Numbered from the stretch's first letter, positions 51,901 through 61,112 are shown. The stretch: 64,000 nucleotides of DNA from DASUBV01 sp036510065 (GCA_036510065.1 DATCEO010000213.1:62001-126000), one strand, 5' to 3'. Notes: generated by a model not told the origin, from the letters alone. A program made the numbers and translations.

Positions 51901-53951
51901 GGCTCATGGCGGGGATCACCGGCCGATGCCCCGAACGTCTGCCGCCACTGAGCAGGCGAGGTGAATCGGGCCGCCTCGGCGCGGTACTCCGTGGCCAGCC
52001 GCGGCCAGTCACGCAGCAGCCGGGCGTGCAGGAGCAGGCTGCGCTGGCTGAGCGACCGGAACAGCTGCGGATCGCGCTGGTACCACGCGGTGGTGGCTCC
52101 GTCCGGGGCCGACACCAGCGCGCTGTCCAGGTTGGACAGCATCCACCAGGACGCGTCCTGGTACGGCAGGGCCACCTGAGGCCGGCGCTGTGCCTCGGGC
52201 CGCGTCCTGGTCAGCTGACGGGCCGCTCCGGCCGCCGCCTTGGTGAGCAGGCCGATCTTGTTGGTCGGGCCGGAGATTTCCTTGCCCTTGCCCGGCGGCT
52301 TACGCCGTCGTACCGGGGGGAACCGCTCGATGTCGGATTCCGCTCGAGCGTCGCTGAACTGCTGCCGGATATCGCGGAGTTCCGTCATCTTGGTCTGCAG
52401 CTCGCGGTGCAGGTGCTCCGGCCCGGACAGCACGTCCTCGATGGCCCGCAGCCTCAGGACGGCGGTCGAGTACTGCATCGACAGCAGGTGCTGGACCTGT
52501 GTTTCCGCGCTCTCGGCCACGAGCCGGCCACCCCGGTCGTAGGGCGAGTGCAGGAGCGCGGTGACGACTCGGTTGCGCAGGTGGTAGTACGCCTGCCAGT
52601 CCTGGGCGTCGTTCTTGTCCTGCCAGGGCACGTGCCACGCGGCGACGCCCGGCATCGACACCGTCGGGAAGCCGTTCTTGCGGGCCCGCAACCCGTACTC
52701 CGCGTCATCCCACTTGATGAAGACCGGCAGGGCCAGGCCGATCTCCTCGATGACCTTGGTCGGGATCAGGCACATCCACCAGCCGTTGTAGTCCGCGTCG
52801 ACGCGGCGGTGCAGCCACGGGGTGTTCCGCAGGTTCCGGCGGCCGAAGTCGTGGAACTGCTTGGTGTGCGGCGCCGCTCCCCACCACCACTTGTAGGGGG
52901 CAACGGTCTCGCCGAACGCGTGCAGCACCGACCGGTCATACAGGCTGAACATGTGGCCGCCGATAATGGTCGGGCGGCGGGCCAGGTCAGCGAACGCCAC
53001 GGCTCGCAGGATGCCCTCGGGGTCGAGGGTGATGTCATCGTCGAGCAGCAGCAGGTAGTCGCTCTGGCTGGCGCGCAGTGTCTCGTCCATGGCCCGGGAG
53101 AACCCGCCCGAGCCGCCGATGTTGCCCTGCTCGATGAGGTGCAGCCGGTCGGCGATGCGCTTGGCGGCGTCGGGGAAGTCCGGGTGCTCGGCGGTCCGCC
53201 TGGTGCCCTGGTCAACGACGTAGATCGCGTCCACCAGCTCTATCACCTCGGCCGCGTCGCCTAGCGTCCGCAGTTGCGCCGCCATGAATTCGGGCCGGTT
53301 GAAGGTGGTAATGCCGATGCTGATGCGGCCGGGCGCGGCGGGCTCGGTCAGCGCGGCCCATTCCGCCTCGATCAGGGTCGTGCCCCGCGAGCCGGCCACG
53401 ATGTCGAACCAGTACCAGCCGCCGTCGATGAACTGGGTGAGCGGCAGCGTGCGCTCGATCGTCTCCGGCTCGTCGCCCTCCACCTCGATCGTCTCGACCG
53501 CGTGGCTGAGGCCCTTGGCACTGGAGCGGTACACGATGAGCGTCGCCGCGCCCGCGAGGCGGACCCGCAGCGTCACGGCGTCCACGGTGGTCCACCGGCT
53601 CCAGTAGCTGGCCGGGAAGGCGTTGAAGTACGTGGCGAACGACACGCGGCGATCCGCGCGGATCAGCGCACTGCGGCGGCGATCGAGCTCGGCCGCCTCG
53701 TCCGCGGGCAGCCCGTCACCGAAGCGGATGGTGGACTGGGCCTCGCCGACCACGGCGTTGGCGGCCGGCGCCGCCGTGGCGATCGCCTTGGTCTTCGTGA
53801 GCGACTGGGTCAGCCGTTCCGAGGCCAGCTCGGCCGCGCCGCGCTCCATGTTCGTCTCGGCGTACAGCGGCAGGACGTCCAGGTCCCCGGCCGGGAAGAC
53901 CACCCGCTGCAGCACCCGCCGGACGCTGTCCGCGCCTGGCTCGTCGCTCAT
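51897..53951 (-). CDS. glfT2: Galactofuranosyltransferase GlfT2
   Basis: A 684-residue enzyme matching mycobacterial GlfT2 across its length (637 residues there). An N-terminal beta domain (residues 1-205) precedes the GT-A domain, with ISIGITTFNRPEFM, then LLLDDDITLD (DDD at 304-306) for metal/UDP-Galf binding and FIKWDDAEYG (414-418) as the catalytic acidic pair. The WHVPWQDK motif follows near residue 440. The C-terminal helical domain spans about 460-680. It polymerises galactofuranose from UDP-Galf onto a lipid-linked acceptor in the inner membrane. It overlaps glf upstream and the GT-C gene downstream by 4 bp each. Confidence 0.93.
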   Translation of the reverse strand: MSDEPGADSVRRVLQRVVFPAGDLDVLPLYAETNMERGAAELASERLTQSLTKTKAIATAAPAANAVVGEAQSTIRFGDGLPADEAAELDRRRSALIRADRRVSFATYFNAFPASYWSRWTTVDAVTLRVRLAGAATLIVYRSSAKGLSHAVETIEVEGDEPETIERTLPLTQFIDGGWYWFDIVAGSRGTTLIEAEWAALTEPAAPGRISIGITTFNRPEFMAAQLRTLGDAAEVIELVDAIYVVDQGTRRTAEHPDFPDAAKRIADRLHLIEQGNIGGSGGFSRAMDETLRASQSDYLLLLDDDITLDPEGILRAVAFADLARRPTIIGGHMFSLYDRSVLHAFGETVAPYKWWWGAAPHTKQFHDFGRRNLRNTPWLHRRVDADYNGWWMCLIPTKVIEEIGLALPVFIKWDDAEYGLRARKNGFPTVSMPGVAAWHVPWQDKNDAQDWQAYYHLRNRVVTALLHSPYDRGGRLVAESAETQVQHLLSMQYSTAVLRLRAIEDVLSGPEHLHRELQTKMTELRDIRQQFSDARAESDIERFPPVRRRKPPGKGKEISGPTNKIGLLTKAAAGAARQLTRTRPEAQRRPQVALPYQDASWWMLSNLDSALVSAPDGATTAWYQRDPQLFRSLSQRSLLLHARLLRDWPRLATEYRAEAARFTSPAQWRQTFGASAGDPRHEP

Positions 53952-55123
53952 GACCTGACCCCCGCCTCGGCCAGCGGCGCGCCCTCGGCGAAGTGCGGGC
54001 GCAGCCGGTTCTCGTACATGCTCAGCGCGGATCCGATCGCCATGTGCATGTCGAGGTACTGGTAGGTGCCCAGGCGGCCGCCGAACAGCACGCCGGGCTC
54101 GCGCCGGGCCATCTCCCGGTAGGCCAGCAGCCGGGCCCGGTCCGCGGCGGTATTGATCGGGTAGTAAGGCTCGTCGCCGCGGCTGGCAGAACGCGAGTAC
54201 TCGCGCATGATCACCGTCTTGTCCTTCGGATACCAGTCACGCTCGGGATGGAAGTGCCGGAACTCATGAATGCGGGTGAACGGAACGTCGATATCCGCGT
54301 AGTTCATCACGGGGGTGCCCTGGAAGTCCCCGGTGCCCTTAACCTCCAGGTCGAAATCCAGGGTACGCCAGCCGAGATCGCCCTGCGCATAGTCGAAGTA
54401 CGCATCCAGCGGCCCGGTATAGACCACCGGCAGGTTGCCCAGCAGGTCCGATCGCAGGCTGGCGAAGTCGGTGTCCAGCCGCACCTCGATGTTGGGATGA
54501 TCCACCATGCGCTCCAGCCAGGCGGTATATCCCTGGACCGGCAGCCCCTCGTAGGTGTCACTGAAGTACCGGTTATCGAAGGTGTAGCGCACCGGCAGCC
54601 GCGTGATGATCTCCGCGGGCAGCTCGACCGGATCGGTCTGCCACTGCTTAAAGGTGTAGCCGCGGATGAATGCCTCGTAAAGCGGCCGCCCGATCAGCGA
54701 GATGGCCTGCTCCTCGAGGTTAGCGGCGCGGCCGGCCGGCACCTCGGCCGACTGCTGGGCCACCAGGGCCCGCGCCTCGTCCGGGGACATGGCCGCGCCG
54801 AAGTACTCGCAGATGGTGGCCAGGTTGATCGGCAGCGGGTACACCCGGCCCTGGTAGATAGAGAACACCCGGTGCTGGTAGCCGGTGAAGTCGGTGTACT
54901 GGCGGGCGTACTGCCACACCCGGGCGTTGGAGGTGTGAAACAGGTGCGCGCCGTAGCGGTGGATCTCGATGCCGGTCTCCGGCTCGGGCTCGCTGTAGGC
55001 GTTCCCGCCGATGTGCTCGCGACGGTCGATGACCAGGACGCGCAGGCCCAGGTCGCGGGCACACCGCTCGGCGACGGTGAGCCCGAAGAAGCCCGAGCCG
55101 ACAATCGCGAGATCGATGTTCAC
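53948..55123 (-). CDS. glf: UDP-galactopyranose mutase
   Basis: A 391-residue flavoenzyme converting UDP-Galp to UDP-Galf, the donor for GlfT2. The FAD motif is LAIVGSGFFGLTVAERCARDLG, followed by RREHIGGNAYSE. Active-site blocks HRYGAHLFHTSNARVW, GYTFKQWQTDP, LPVRYTFDNRYF and TGPLDAYFDYAQGDLGWRTL are all present, as is DWYPKDKTVIMREYS. The GTG start (55123) overlaps the upstream transferase's TGA as GTGA. The frame extends upstream to 55300 without family similarity. Confidence 0.93.
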   Translation of the reverse strand: MNIDLAIVGSGFFGLTVAERCARDLGLRVLVIDRREHIGGNAYSEPEPETGIEIHRYGAHLFHTSNARVWQYARQYTDFTGYQHRVFSIYQGRVYPLPINLATICEYFGAAMSPDEARALVAQQSAEVPAGRAANLEEQAISLIGRPLYEAFIRGYTFKQWQTDPVELPAEIITRLPVRYTFDNRYFSDTYEGLPVQGYTAWLERMVDHPNIEVRLDTDFASLRSDLLGNLPVVYTGPLDAYFDYAQGDLGWRTLDFDLEVKGTGDFQGTPVMNYADIDVPFTRIHEFRHFHPERDWYPKDKTVIMREYSRSASRGDEPYYPINTAADRARLLAYREMARREPGVLFGGRLGTYQYLDMHMAIGSALSMYENRLRPHFAEGAPLAEAGVRS

Positions 55124-56073
55124 GAGCGCACCCGCGGCGTCGGCTCCGGACGGCCGTCTGCGGGTAGCTCCCATCCCTGCGTGTACTCCGCCGCGTCCGC
55201 TTCGGTCGTGCCCGCTGGCTGCGTCCCCGTCATCAGTTCTGGCTCCAGGTGGTCGGTGTACCGCCTGACGATCGGACGGTACATTGCGCGGCGGCACCAC
55301 CAGGGAATCAGCCGGTAGCCGCCGCGCACTAGGACATTGCGCACGTACTGGGCCGGCGTGGTGAAACCCTGCCTGCGGAACTCGCGCTGCAGCCGCAGCT
55401 CGGAGGAGAGCAGCTTGGTGCCGCCCCGCCGCTTGAAGGCGTCCGCGCCGACGCGGTAGAAGACTAGCGGCTCGGCCACGTTGACCGCCCGCGCGCCGTG
55501 ATCGAGCATCCGCGCGAACAGTGCGTAGTCTTCCATCAGCGGCAGGTCACCGTAGCCGCCCGCGGCCAGGACCGCGCTCCGCCGGTAGACGACAGTGGGG
55601 TGGTTGAACGGGTCATGCATCCGGGCGTAGCGGCGGATCTGGTCGGGATCGGTCGGCGGCACCCGCCGCCCCACGATGTCGTCGGTGTCCTTGATGAACT
55701 CCAGCAGGCCGGCGCCGACGATGTCGGCGTCCTGCATGAGCGGCAGCTCCACCGCGAAGCGGTGCGGCATGGCCACGTCGTCGGCGTCCATGCGGGCGAT
55801 CACGTCGAACCAGCTGGCGGCCAGACCCCGGTCCAGGGCCGGTCCCAGGCCGCCGTTACGCTCGAGCGGGATGAAGGTCACCGGCACCGGGCTGGTCGCC
55901 CGCAGGTCATCCAGGCATGTGGCGAGTTCCTCGCGAACCGGCCCGTCGCGGACGATGACCACCTGATCCGGCCGCACGAGCTGATCGTCGACCGCGCTGC
56001 GGAACGCCCGCCGGACGAAGTCAGGCCGGTCGCCGTCGTAGACCGAAAGCAGGAGCGCGAAGGGCTCATGCAT
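55120..56073 (-). CDS. Family 2 glycosyltransferase
   Basis: A 317-residue GT-A enzyme and the first gene of the galactofuranose operon. The nucleotide-sugar fold starts FALLLSVYDGDRPDFVRRAF, with VVIVRDGPVREEL. The metal motif is IARMDADDVAMPHRF (DxD). The acceptor side has LPLMEDYALFARMLDHGARAVNV. It might add the linker sugar before galactan polymerisation (a WbbL-like role) or decorate it; that is inference. The AT-rich region upstream also serves the divergent sulfotransferase gene. Confidence 0.85.
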   Translation of the reverse strand: MHEPFALLLSVYDGDRPDFVRRAFRSAVDDQLVRPDQVVIVRDGPVREELATCLDDLRATSPVPVTFIPLERNGGLGPALDRGLAASWFDVIARMDADDVAMPHRFAVELPLMQDADIVGAGLLEFIKDTDDIVGRRVPPTDPDQIRRYARMHDPFNHPTVVYRRSAVLAAGGYGDLPLMEDYALFARMLDHGARAVNVAEPLVFYRVGADAFKRRGGTKLLSSELRLQREFRRQGFTTPAQYVRNVLVRGGYRLIPWWCRRAMYRPIVRRYTDHLEPELMTGTQPAGTTEADAAEYTQGWELPADGRPEPTPRVRS

Positions 56074-56288
56074 ACGCGGGAGCCGCCTTTCGTCAGGAAG
56101 ACAAGGGCCGTCGACGACGGATCGTAGCCAGTCGTTGTGGGCAAGAAGAAGGCTTTAACCTTAAATTGTACGGGTCCAGAGGCGCACGTTTTCTGACATG
56201 CAACTTGGGTCTATGTTGCCCTAGATACTGTTTTGCCGGGCGCCCTGGTGCTGGCGCCGCCGTCCTACGTCACTAGAGGTGTGTACCC

Positions 56289-57638
56289 GTGACAGCGCGC
56301 AACGTCACAGAGCAGAGCAGGACGACCGGCACGACTGACCCGGTTCCGGTCGTTACTGACAGCGACCCGGCTCTCACCCGCCCGCATCCGAAGGTCATCC
56401 TGCATATCGGTGAGCCCAAGACGGGGACCACGTTCCTGCAGCACGTGATGTGGCGCAACCGGGCCGAACTGGCCGCCCAGGGCGTCGGGCTGCCGGGCCA
56501 TCACCCGCAAGACCACTACCGCGCCACCCAGGACCTGCGCGACATCCCCAAGCGGCCCGACGACCCGGCGGCGTCCTGGACCGGCGAGTGGGAAATCCTG
56601 GCCGGTCAGGCGCGGCAGGCCTCGAGGGTCGCCGTTATCTCGCATGAGCTCTTCTCCGCGGCGGACGCCGACCAGGCCGACCGGGCCGTGAGATCCCTGC
56701 TCCCGGCCGAGGTGCACCTCGTTATCACCGTCCGAGACATCGCGTCGCTGCTGCCCGCGGAGTGGCAGGAGACCATCAAGCACCGCAACTCCCGCAGCTG
56801 GGAGGACTGGCTCGCGGACGTGATCGACCGGGAGTCCGTCGATGCCGACCGGCGCCAGTGGTGGTTCTGGCGCGTCCACGACACCCTGGCCATCCTGGAC
56901 ATCTGGTCTCGTCACGTGCCGCCCGAGCACGTGCACGTGATCGTGGTCCCGCCGCGCGGATCGGCTAACGACCTGCTGTGGCAGCGCTTCGCGTCCCTGC
57001 TCGACATCGACCCGGCCAGCGTGGACCTCAGCCGGGCCCGGCCGAATTCCTCCCTCGGGATGCCCGAGGTCGAGTTCCTGCGCCAGCTGAACCAGGTGCT
57101 TCCGCAGGAGGTGCCTGACTGGTTCTACATGTGGAATGTCAAGGAAACGCTCGCGCACCGGGCCCTGGCCGCTCGCCGGGACGGTCCGCGCCTCATCCTG
57201 CCCGCCAGCCGGGATGCCTGGGCCCGCAGCTACGCCGAGGCTGTCGCGGCCGCCCTGAGCGAGTCCAAGTACGACATCATCGGCGATGTCGCGGACCTGC
57301 TGCCCCGCCCGGTCGCCGAGCCGCCGACCAGCCCGGCCGACCTGCCCGCCGAGCAGGTTCGCGACGCCGCGGTGGCCGCCGCCGCCGCGCTGGTGGCCCA
57401 CATGTACCGCAAGGCTTATCCGGCGGCCCGGCCACAGCACCGGCCGGCCGCGCCCCGCGGGCTGGCCCAGCGGGTCGCCCCCCGCAGGCTAGTCCGCCGG
57501 GTCGGGTCGAGCGTTATCTCCTCACCGCGGGTCAAGAACACGGTGCGCGAGCTGAGCAGCCGCTTCCCGGCCGTGCGGCAGCTGCGGATCCAGCTGTGGC
57601 GGGCGGTTGAGCGGCGCCGGGAACAGGGACGCCGCTAG
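56289..57638 (+). CDS. Sulfotransferase-like protein
   Basis: A 449-residue protein with a PAPS-dependent sulfotransferase-like core. The phosphosulfate loop is KVILHIGEPKTGTTFLQHVMWRNR near residue 36. A second conserved region is VHLVITVRDIASLLPAEWQETIKHRN, with the 3'-phosphate-binding Arg/Ser pattern. The C terminus is a long Arg/Ala-rich basic tail after about residue 360. No signal peptide or membrane helix is obvious. It is divergent from the galactofuranose operon and followed 1 bp later by a GlfT1-like gene, so it may sulfate the same glycan; that is inference. GTG start at 56289. Confidence 0.8.
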   Translation: MTARNVTEQSRTTGTTDPVPVVTDSDPALTRPHPKVILHIGEPKTGTTFLQHVMWRNRAELAAQGVGLPGHHPQDHYRATQDLRDIPKRPDDPAASWTGEWEILAGQARQASRVAVISHELFSAADADQADRAVRSLLPAEVHLVITVRDIASLLPAEWQETIKHRNSRSWEDWLADVIDRESVDADRRQWWFWRVHDTLAILDIWSRHVPPEHVHVIVVPPRGSANDLLWQRFASLLDIDPASVDLSRARPNSSLGMPEVEFLRQLNQVLPQEVPDWFYMWNVKETLAHRALAARRDGPRLILPASRDAWARSYAEAVAAALSESKYDIIGDVADLLPRPVAEPPTSPADLPAEQVRDAAVAAAAALVAHMYRKAYPAARPQHRPAAPRGLAQRVAPRRLVRRVGSSVISSPRVKNTVRELSSRFPAVRQLRIQLWRAVERRREQGRR

Positions 57639-57681
57639 CATGCCCCCGGCCGAGGACGCCGCTAGCCTGCCCCCGGCCGGG
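57628..57681 (+). repeat. 27-bp tandem duplication across a gene junction
   Basis: Copy 1 (57628-57654) contains the sulfotransferase stop TAG and the next gene's ATG. Copy 2 (57655-57681) is the same except for two base changes, one turning that ATG into CTG. It is in frame for the downstream gene and adds nine residues. A recent slippage event is likely. Confidence 0.85.
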
Positions 57682-58632
57682 CCGGCTGGCGAGCCAGGAA
57701 GCGACCACCCCGCGGTGATCGCCGTCGTCGTCACCTATAACCGGCGCGAGCTGCTGCTGGAGGCCCTCGCGGCGGTGCACGCGCAGAGCCGCCCGCCCGA
57801 CGCCGTGATCGTGATCGATAACGCCTCGGCTGACGAGAGCGCGGCCGCGGTCCGCAAGCGCTACCCGTCCGTGCAGCTGGCCGAGCTCGCGCACAACACC
57901 GGCGGGGCGGGCGGCTTCGCCGGCGGCATGGCGCTGGCCCTGGCCGACGGCGCGGACCTGATCTGGCTCATGGACGACGACACGGTGCCCGAGCCGGGGG
58001 CGCTGGCCGCCCTGCTGGCCGCCCGGCGGGCCTACCGCGGGCGGCCGCCCGCGGTGATCGCCAGCCGCGCGGTCTGGACCGACGGCCGCGCGCACCCAAT
58101 GAATACCCCCCGGACCAAGCCGCTCGTGACCAGGTCCGAGCGGGCGGCGGCGGACGCCGCCGGATGCCTGCCGATCCGCTCGGCATCGTTCGTGTCGATC
58201 CTCGTCGACGCCGCCCAGTGCCGTGGCCGGGGCCTGCCGCAGGCGGATTACTTCCTGTGGAACGACGACTTCGAGTTCACCACCCGGCTGCTGCGCGGCA
58301 ACATCGGCCTGCTCTGCCCGGCGAGCGTGGTCGTGCACAAGACGGCGGCCTTCGGCTCGACGGACGCCGATCCCGGGCCGCGCTTCTTCTACGAGGTCCG
58401 GAACAAGGTCTGGACGCTCCGGGCGCGCTCGCTCGCCCCGGCCGAGCGGGTCCTGTACGGCGGCTCGACCGTGCGCCGCTGGGCCCGCACCTACGCGAAG
58501 TCCGGTGACCGGGCAGCCCTGCGATCGGCCCTCGTCCGGGGCATCGCCGCCGGGGTAACCACGAGCCCGCGACCGACCGCGGACGTGCTGACCGACGCCG
58601 GGCTGGCGTTGCCAGCGGGACTACCGGACTAG
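57640..58632 (+). CDS. GlfT1-like galactofuranosyltransferase (GT2)
   Basis: A 330-residue GT-A transferase resembling GlfT1, which starts galactan on the lipid linker. Motifs are VIAVVVTYNRRELLLEALAAV, VIDNASADES, NTGGAGGFAGGM, and the acidic LIWLMDDDTVPEP. The NDDFEFTTRLLRGN block is the catalytic acidic motif. The ATG at 57640 lies 1 bp after the sulfotransferase stop, in a duplicated 27-bp segment. With Glf and GlfT2 across the divergent promoter, it completes a galactofuranan set. Confidence 0.85.
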   Translation: MPPAEDAASLPPAGPAGEPGSDHPAVIAVVVTYNRRELLLEALAAVHAQSRPPDAVIVIDNASADESAAAVRKRYPSVQLAELAHNTGGAGGFAGGMALALADGADLIWLMDDDTVPEPGALAALLAARRAYRGRPPAVIASRAVWTDGRAHPMNTPRTKPLVTRSERAAADAAGCLPIRSASFVSILVDAAQCRGRGLPQADYFLWNDDFEFTTRLLRGNIGLLCPASVVVHKTAAFGSTDADPGPRFFYEVRNKVWTLRARSLAPAERVLYGGSTVRRWARTYAKSGDRAALRSALVRGIAAGVTTSPRPTADVLTDAGLALPAGLPD

Positions 58633-58716
58633 CCCGGGCCGCCCCTCCCCCAGGACCTCACTTGCCCGCGCCGCCCTCACACCGCGCCCTCACACCGCGC
58701 CGCAACCTCCACTTGC

Positions 58717-58746
58717 GCCAATAGATTGGCCATGCAAAGCTATTGG
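58717..58746. promoter_or_regulatory. Array of CCAAT/ATTGG half-sites upstream of the membrane-protein operon
   Basis: GCCAAT-AG-ATTGGC (58717-58730) is a perfect inverted repeat. CCAATAG (58718-58724) also pairs with CTATTGG (58740-58746) across 15 bp. This gives three half-sites in 30 bp, ending 57 bp before the membrane-protein ATG. It is a good candidate operator for the winged-helix protein encoded second in the operon. Confidence 0.55.
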
Positions 58747-58803
58747 TGAAAGTCCACCTGAGGTCTGCGCGACTTCGGCGAGGTGCGAGCCAGGGAGGCA
58801 ACC

Positions 58804-59589
58804 ATGGCCGACGACGGTCCCGAGGCCGCCAGCGAGGCAGCCCGCGAGCGGCTCGGCAGCCAGGCGGAGCTGCTGGCCGAGATGAAGGTGCTGCGCCGCC
58901 AGGCCAGAGCGGCCCGGCATGCCTACTGGTTCCCCCTGGTCCTGTTCGGCCTGCTGGCCTGCGCGTCCGTGCCGTTCTACGTTCAGCAGGTGCCCAGGGC
59001 GTCCGGCGTCTTCGCGATCAGGTCAGGCGGGCCGACACTGCCGTTCTTCGGCAGCTATTCCGGCTTCCTCCCCCCGCGCTACCTGCCGTATTACTGGATC
59101 GCCGCCCTGCTGGGCGGTCTGCTGGCCACTCAGCTCTGGTACCGGTGGCATGCCCGGCGGGTCGGCCTGGCCACTCCCGCCCGCGCCTACCTGATCACCA
59201 CCGTCGTGCTCACCGTGGCCGCCATCGTGCTCCCGCTACTGTCAGTGGCGAAGTACCCGCCCAGCTGGCGCTGGCTGAACGGGCTTCGGGTGCTCTGGCC
59301 GGGCGACCTGGTCTTGCGGGGCACCTTTCCCTTCCTCATCATCGCCGTCGGCCTGCTGGCCCTCGCCTGGTCCGAGCGGAGCCGGGCCCTGACCGTCATC
59401 GCCGTCGTTTACACCGGAGCCGCGCTGCTGGCGAGCCTGTACGACGTGTCGAACCTCTTGTACCGGGTGGGGTGGAACACCTCCATCGCCGATGAGTCCC
59501 TGCCCAATGTCCTGCTGCCCGCCGCGGTGCTGCTGCTCGCGGGGGCCGGCACCCTGGCGGCGCGGCGGCTCCACCGGACCACGGCGTGA
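58804..59589 (+). CDS. Membrane protein of unknown function
   Basis: A 261-residue protein. The first 40 residues are charged and helical (QAELLAEMKVLRRQARAARH). About six membrane helices follow, among them AYWFPLVLFGLLACASVPFYVQQV, IAALLGGLLATQLWYRW, LITTVVLTVAAIVLPLLS and FLIIAVGLLALAW. I do not recognise a family. The ATG at 58804 has GGGAGG 5 bases upstream. Its stop overlaps the start of a winged-helix gene by 4 bp, so the two are translated together. The regulator probably controls this operon and may report on what the membrane protein does. Confidence 0.65.
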   Translation: MADDGPEAASEAARERLGSQAELLAEMKVLRRQARAARHAYWFPLVLFGLLACASVPFYVQQVPRASGVFAIRSGGPTLPFFGSYSGFLPPRYLPYYWIAALLGGLLATQLWYRWHARRVGLATPARAYLITTVVLTVAAIVLPLLSVAKYPPSWRWLNGLRVLWPGDLVLRGTFPFLIIAVGLLALAWSERSRALTVIAVVYTGAALLASLYDVSNLLYRVGWNTSIADESLPNVLLPAAVLLLAGAGTLAARRLHRTTA

Positions 59590-59993
59590 CCGCCCCGGAA
59601 CCGGGCCCGCCGGATGCTGCTCCCGAGGCGAGGCCACCAGGGCCAGCGCCGCCAGAACCAGCACAGGCGGAGCGGGCCGATGAGCACCCGACCAACGGCC
59701 TGGACGAGACGGTCCACCAGCGGCACCGGCTCGGCATCCTCACCATCACGGCGGAAGCCCGGCAAGCCGAGTTCGGCTACCTGCGCGAGGCGCTCGGCCT
59801 GACACCGGGCAACCTGTCCCGGCACCTCACCGTGCTGGAGGAGGCGGGCATGGTCGAGGTGGAGAAGGGTTATGCCGGGCGCCGCCCCCGGACCTGGGTC
59901 CGCATCACTGGCCAGGGCCGCAAGGCGCTGGCCAGGGAACTTGGCACGCTGACCGAGCTCGTCCGCCGGCACGGGGCCGGCGCCGGCGGCTAG
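59586..59993 (+). CDS. Winged-helix transcriptional regulator
   Basis: A 135-residue protein. A Pro/Ala-rich tail of about 38 residues precedes the DNA-binding part: NGLDETVHQRHRLGILTITAEARQAEFGYLREALGLTPGNLSRHLTVLEEAGMVEVEKGYAGRRPRTWVRITGQGRKAL. That matches the short MarR/ArsR-like winged-helix proteins paired with membrane proteins. It starts with GTG overlapping the upstream stop by 4 bp. The CCAAT/ATTGG array is its likely target. Confidence 0.85.
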   Translation: MTAPEPGPPDAAPEARPPGPAPPEPAQAERADEHPTNGLDETVHQRHRLGILTITAEARQAEFGYLREALGLTPGNLSRHLTVLEEAGMVEVEKGYAGRRPRTWVRITGQGRKALARELGTLTELVRRHGAGAGG

Positions 59994-60015
59994 CGGCCGT
60001 CCCGGGCTGCGGGAA

Positions 60016-61014
60016 CTAGCGGCCCAGCAGCTCGTACCGGGCCTCGGCGGCGTCCTTCTGCGGCTGCCACCACGACTCATTGGCGCGATACCAGTCGATG
60101 GTCGCCGCCAGGCCGGCCCGGAAGTCCGCGTACCGGGGTTCCCAGCCCAGCTCGGTGCGGATCTTCGTGGAGTCGTTGGCGTACCGAAGGTCGTGACCGG
60201 GACGGTCGGGCACATGGTCGTAGGCGTCGGACGGCTGGCCCATCTGCTCCAGGATCAGCTCGAGGATCTCCTTGTTGCTACGCTCGTCGCCCGATCCGAT
60301 GAGGTAGGTCTCCCCGGTCAGGCCGCCGTCCAGGATGAGGTGCACCGCCGCGTTGTGGTCATCGACATGCGTCCACTCGCGGACGTTGGCCCCGGCGCCG
60401 TAGAGCTTGGGCCGGCTGCCCGCCAGCACGTTGGTGATCTGGCGCGGGACGAACTTCTCCACGTGCTGGTAGGGCCCGTAGTTATTAGCGCAGTTCGACA
60501 GGGTGGCGGCCACCCCGTAGGACCGGACCCAGGCCCGCACCAGCATGTCGGAGCTGGCCTTGGTTGCCGAGTACGGGCTGGACGGGTCGTAGGGGGTCCG
60601 CTCGGTGAACCGGTCGGCCGAGTCGAGGGCCAGGTCGCCGAACACCTCGTCGGTAGAGATGTGGTGCAAGCGGCGCTCGTGGCGGCGGACGGCCTCCAGG
60701 ATCGTGTAGGTGCCCACGACATTGGTGCGGATGAACGGGCCGGGGTCGAGCAGGGAGTTATCGACGTGGGATTCCGCGGCGAAATGCACCACCACGTCCG
60801 ACTCGGCGACCAGGGCATCCACCAGCTCGGCATCGCAGATGTCGCCCTCGACCAGCGACACCTGCGCGGCGACCGGGGACAGGCTGGCGGGGTTGCCCGC
60901 GTAGGTCAGGGCATCCAGGACGCGCACCTCGTAGTCCGGGTGCTGACGCATCGTGTACTGAACGAAGTTCGCGCCAATGAACCCGGCCCCGCCGGTGACC
61001 AGCATTCGCCTCAT
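60016..61014 (-). CDS. rmlB: dTDP-glucose 4,6-dehydratase
   Basis: A 332-residue SDR-family enzyme that makes dTDP-4-keto-6-deoxyglucose, the precursor of dTDP-rhamnose and other deoxysugars. The NAD motif is MLVTGGAGFIGANFV. Catalytic residues are in HISTDEVFGDL and YSATKASSDML; the more common Ser is Thr here. Substrate regions CANNYGPYQHVEKFVPRQI and REWTHVDDHNAAV are intact. rmlA, rmlC and rmlD are not adjacent. Rhamnose is the linker sugar in arabinogalactan, which would fit the Galf genes nearby. Confidence 0.94.
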   Translation of the reverse strand: MRRMLVTGGAGFIGANFVQYTMRQHPDYEVRVLDALTYAGNPASLSPVAAQVSLVEGDICDAELVDALVAESDVVVHFAAESHVDNSLLDPGPFIRTNVVGTYTILEAVRRHERRLHHISTDEVFGDLALDSADRFTERTPYDPSSPYSATKASSDMLVRAWVRSYGVAATLSNCANNYGPYQHVEKFVPRQITNVLAGSRPKLYGAGANVREWTHVDDHNAAVHLILDGGLTGETYLIGSGDERSNKEILELILEQMGQPSDAYDHVPDRPGHDLRYANDSTKIRTELGWEPRYADFRAGLAATIDWYRANESWWQPQKDAAEARYELLGR

Positions 61015-61112
61015 GGGCGGTCATACTAGCCGCACCGCCCGCAGCGGCCGCCCGGCCGGCCGGGGTGACCCGGGTGACCCGGCCCGGCCGGAGCGACCGC
61101 CCCGCCAGCGGG

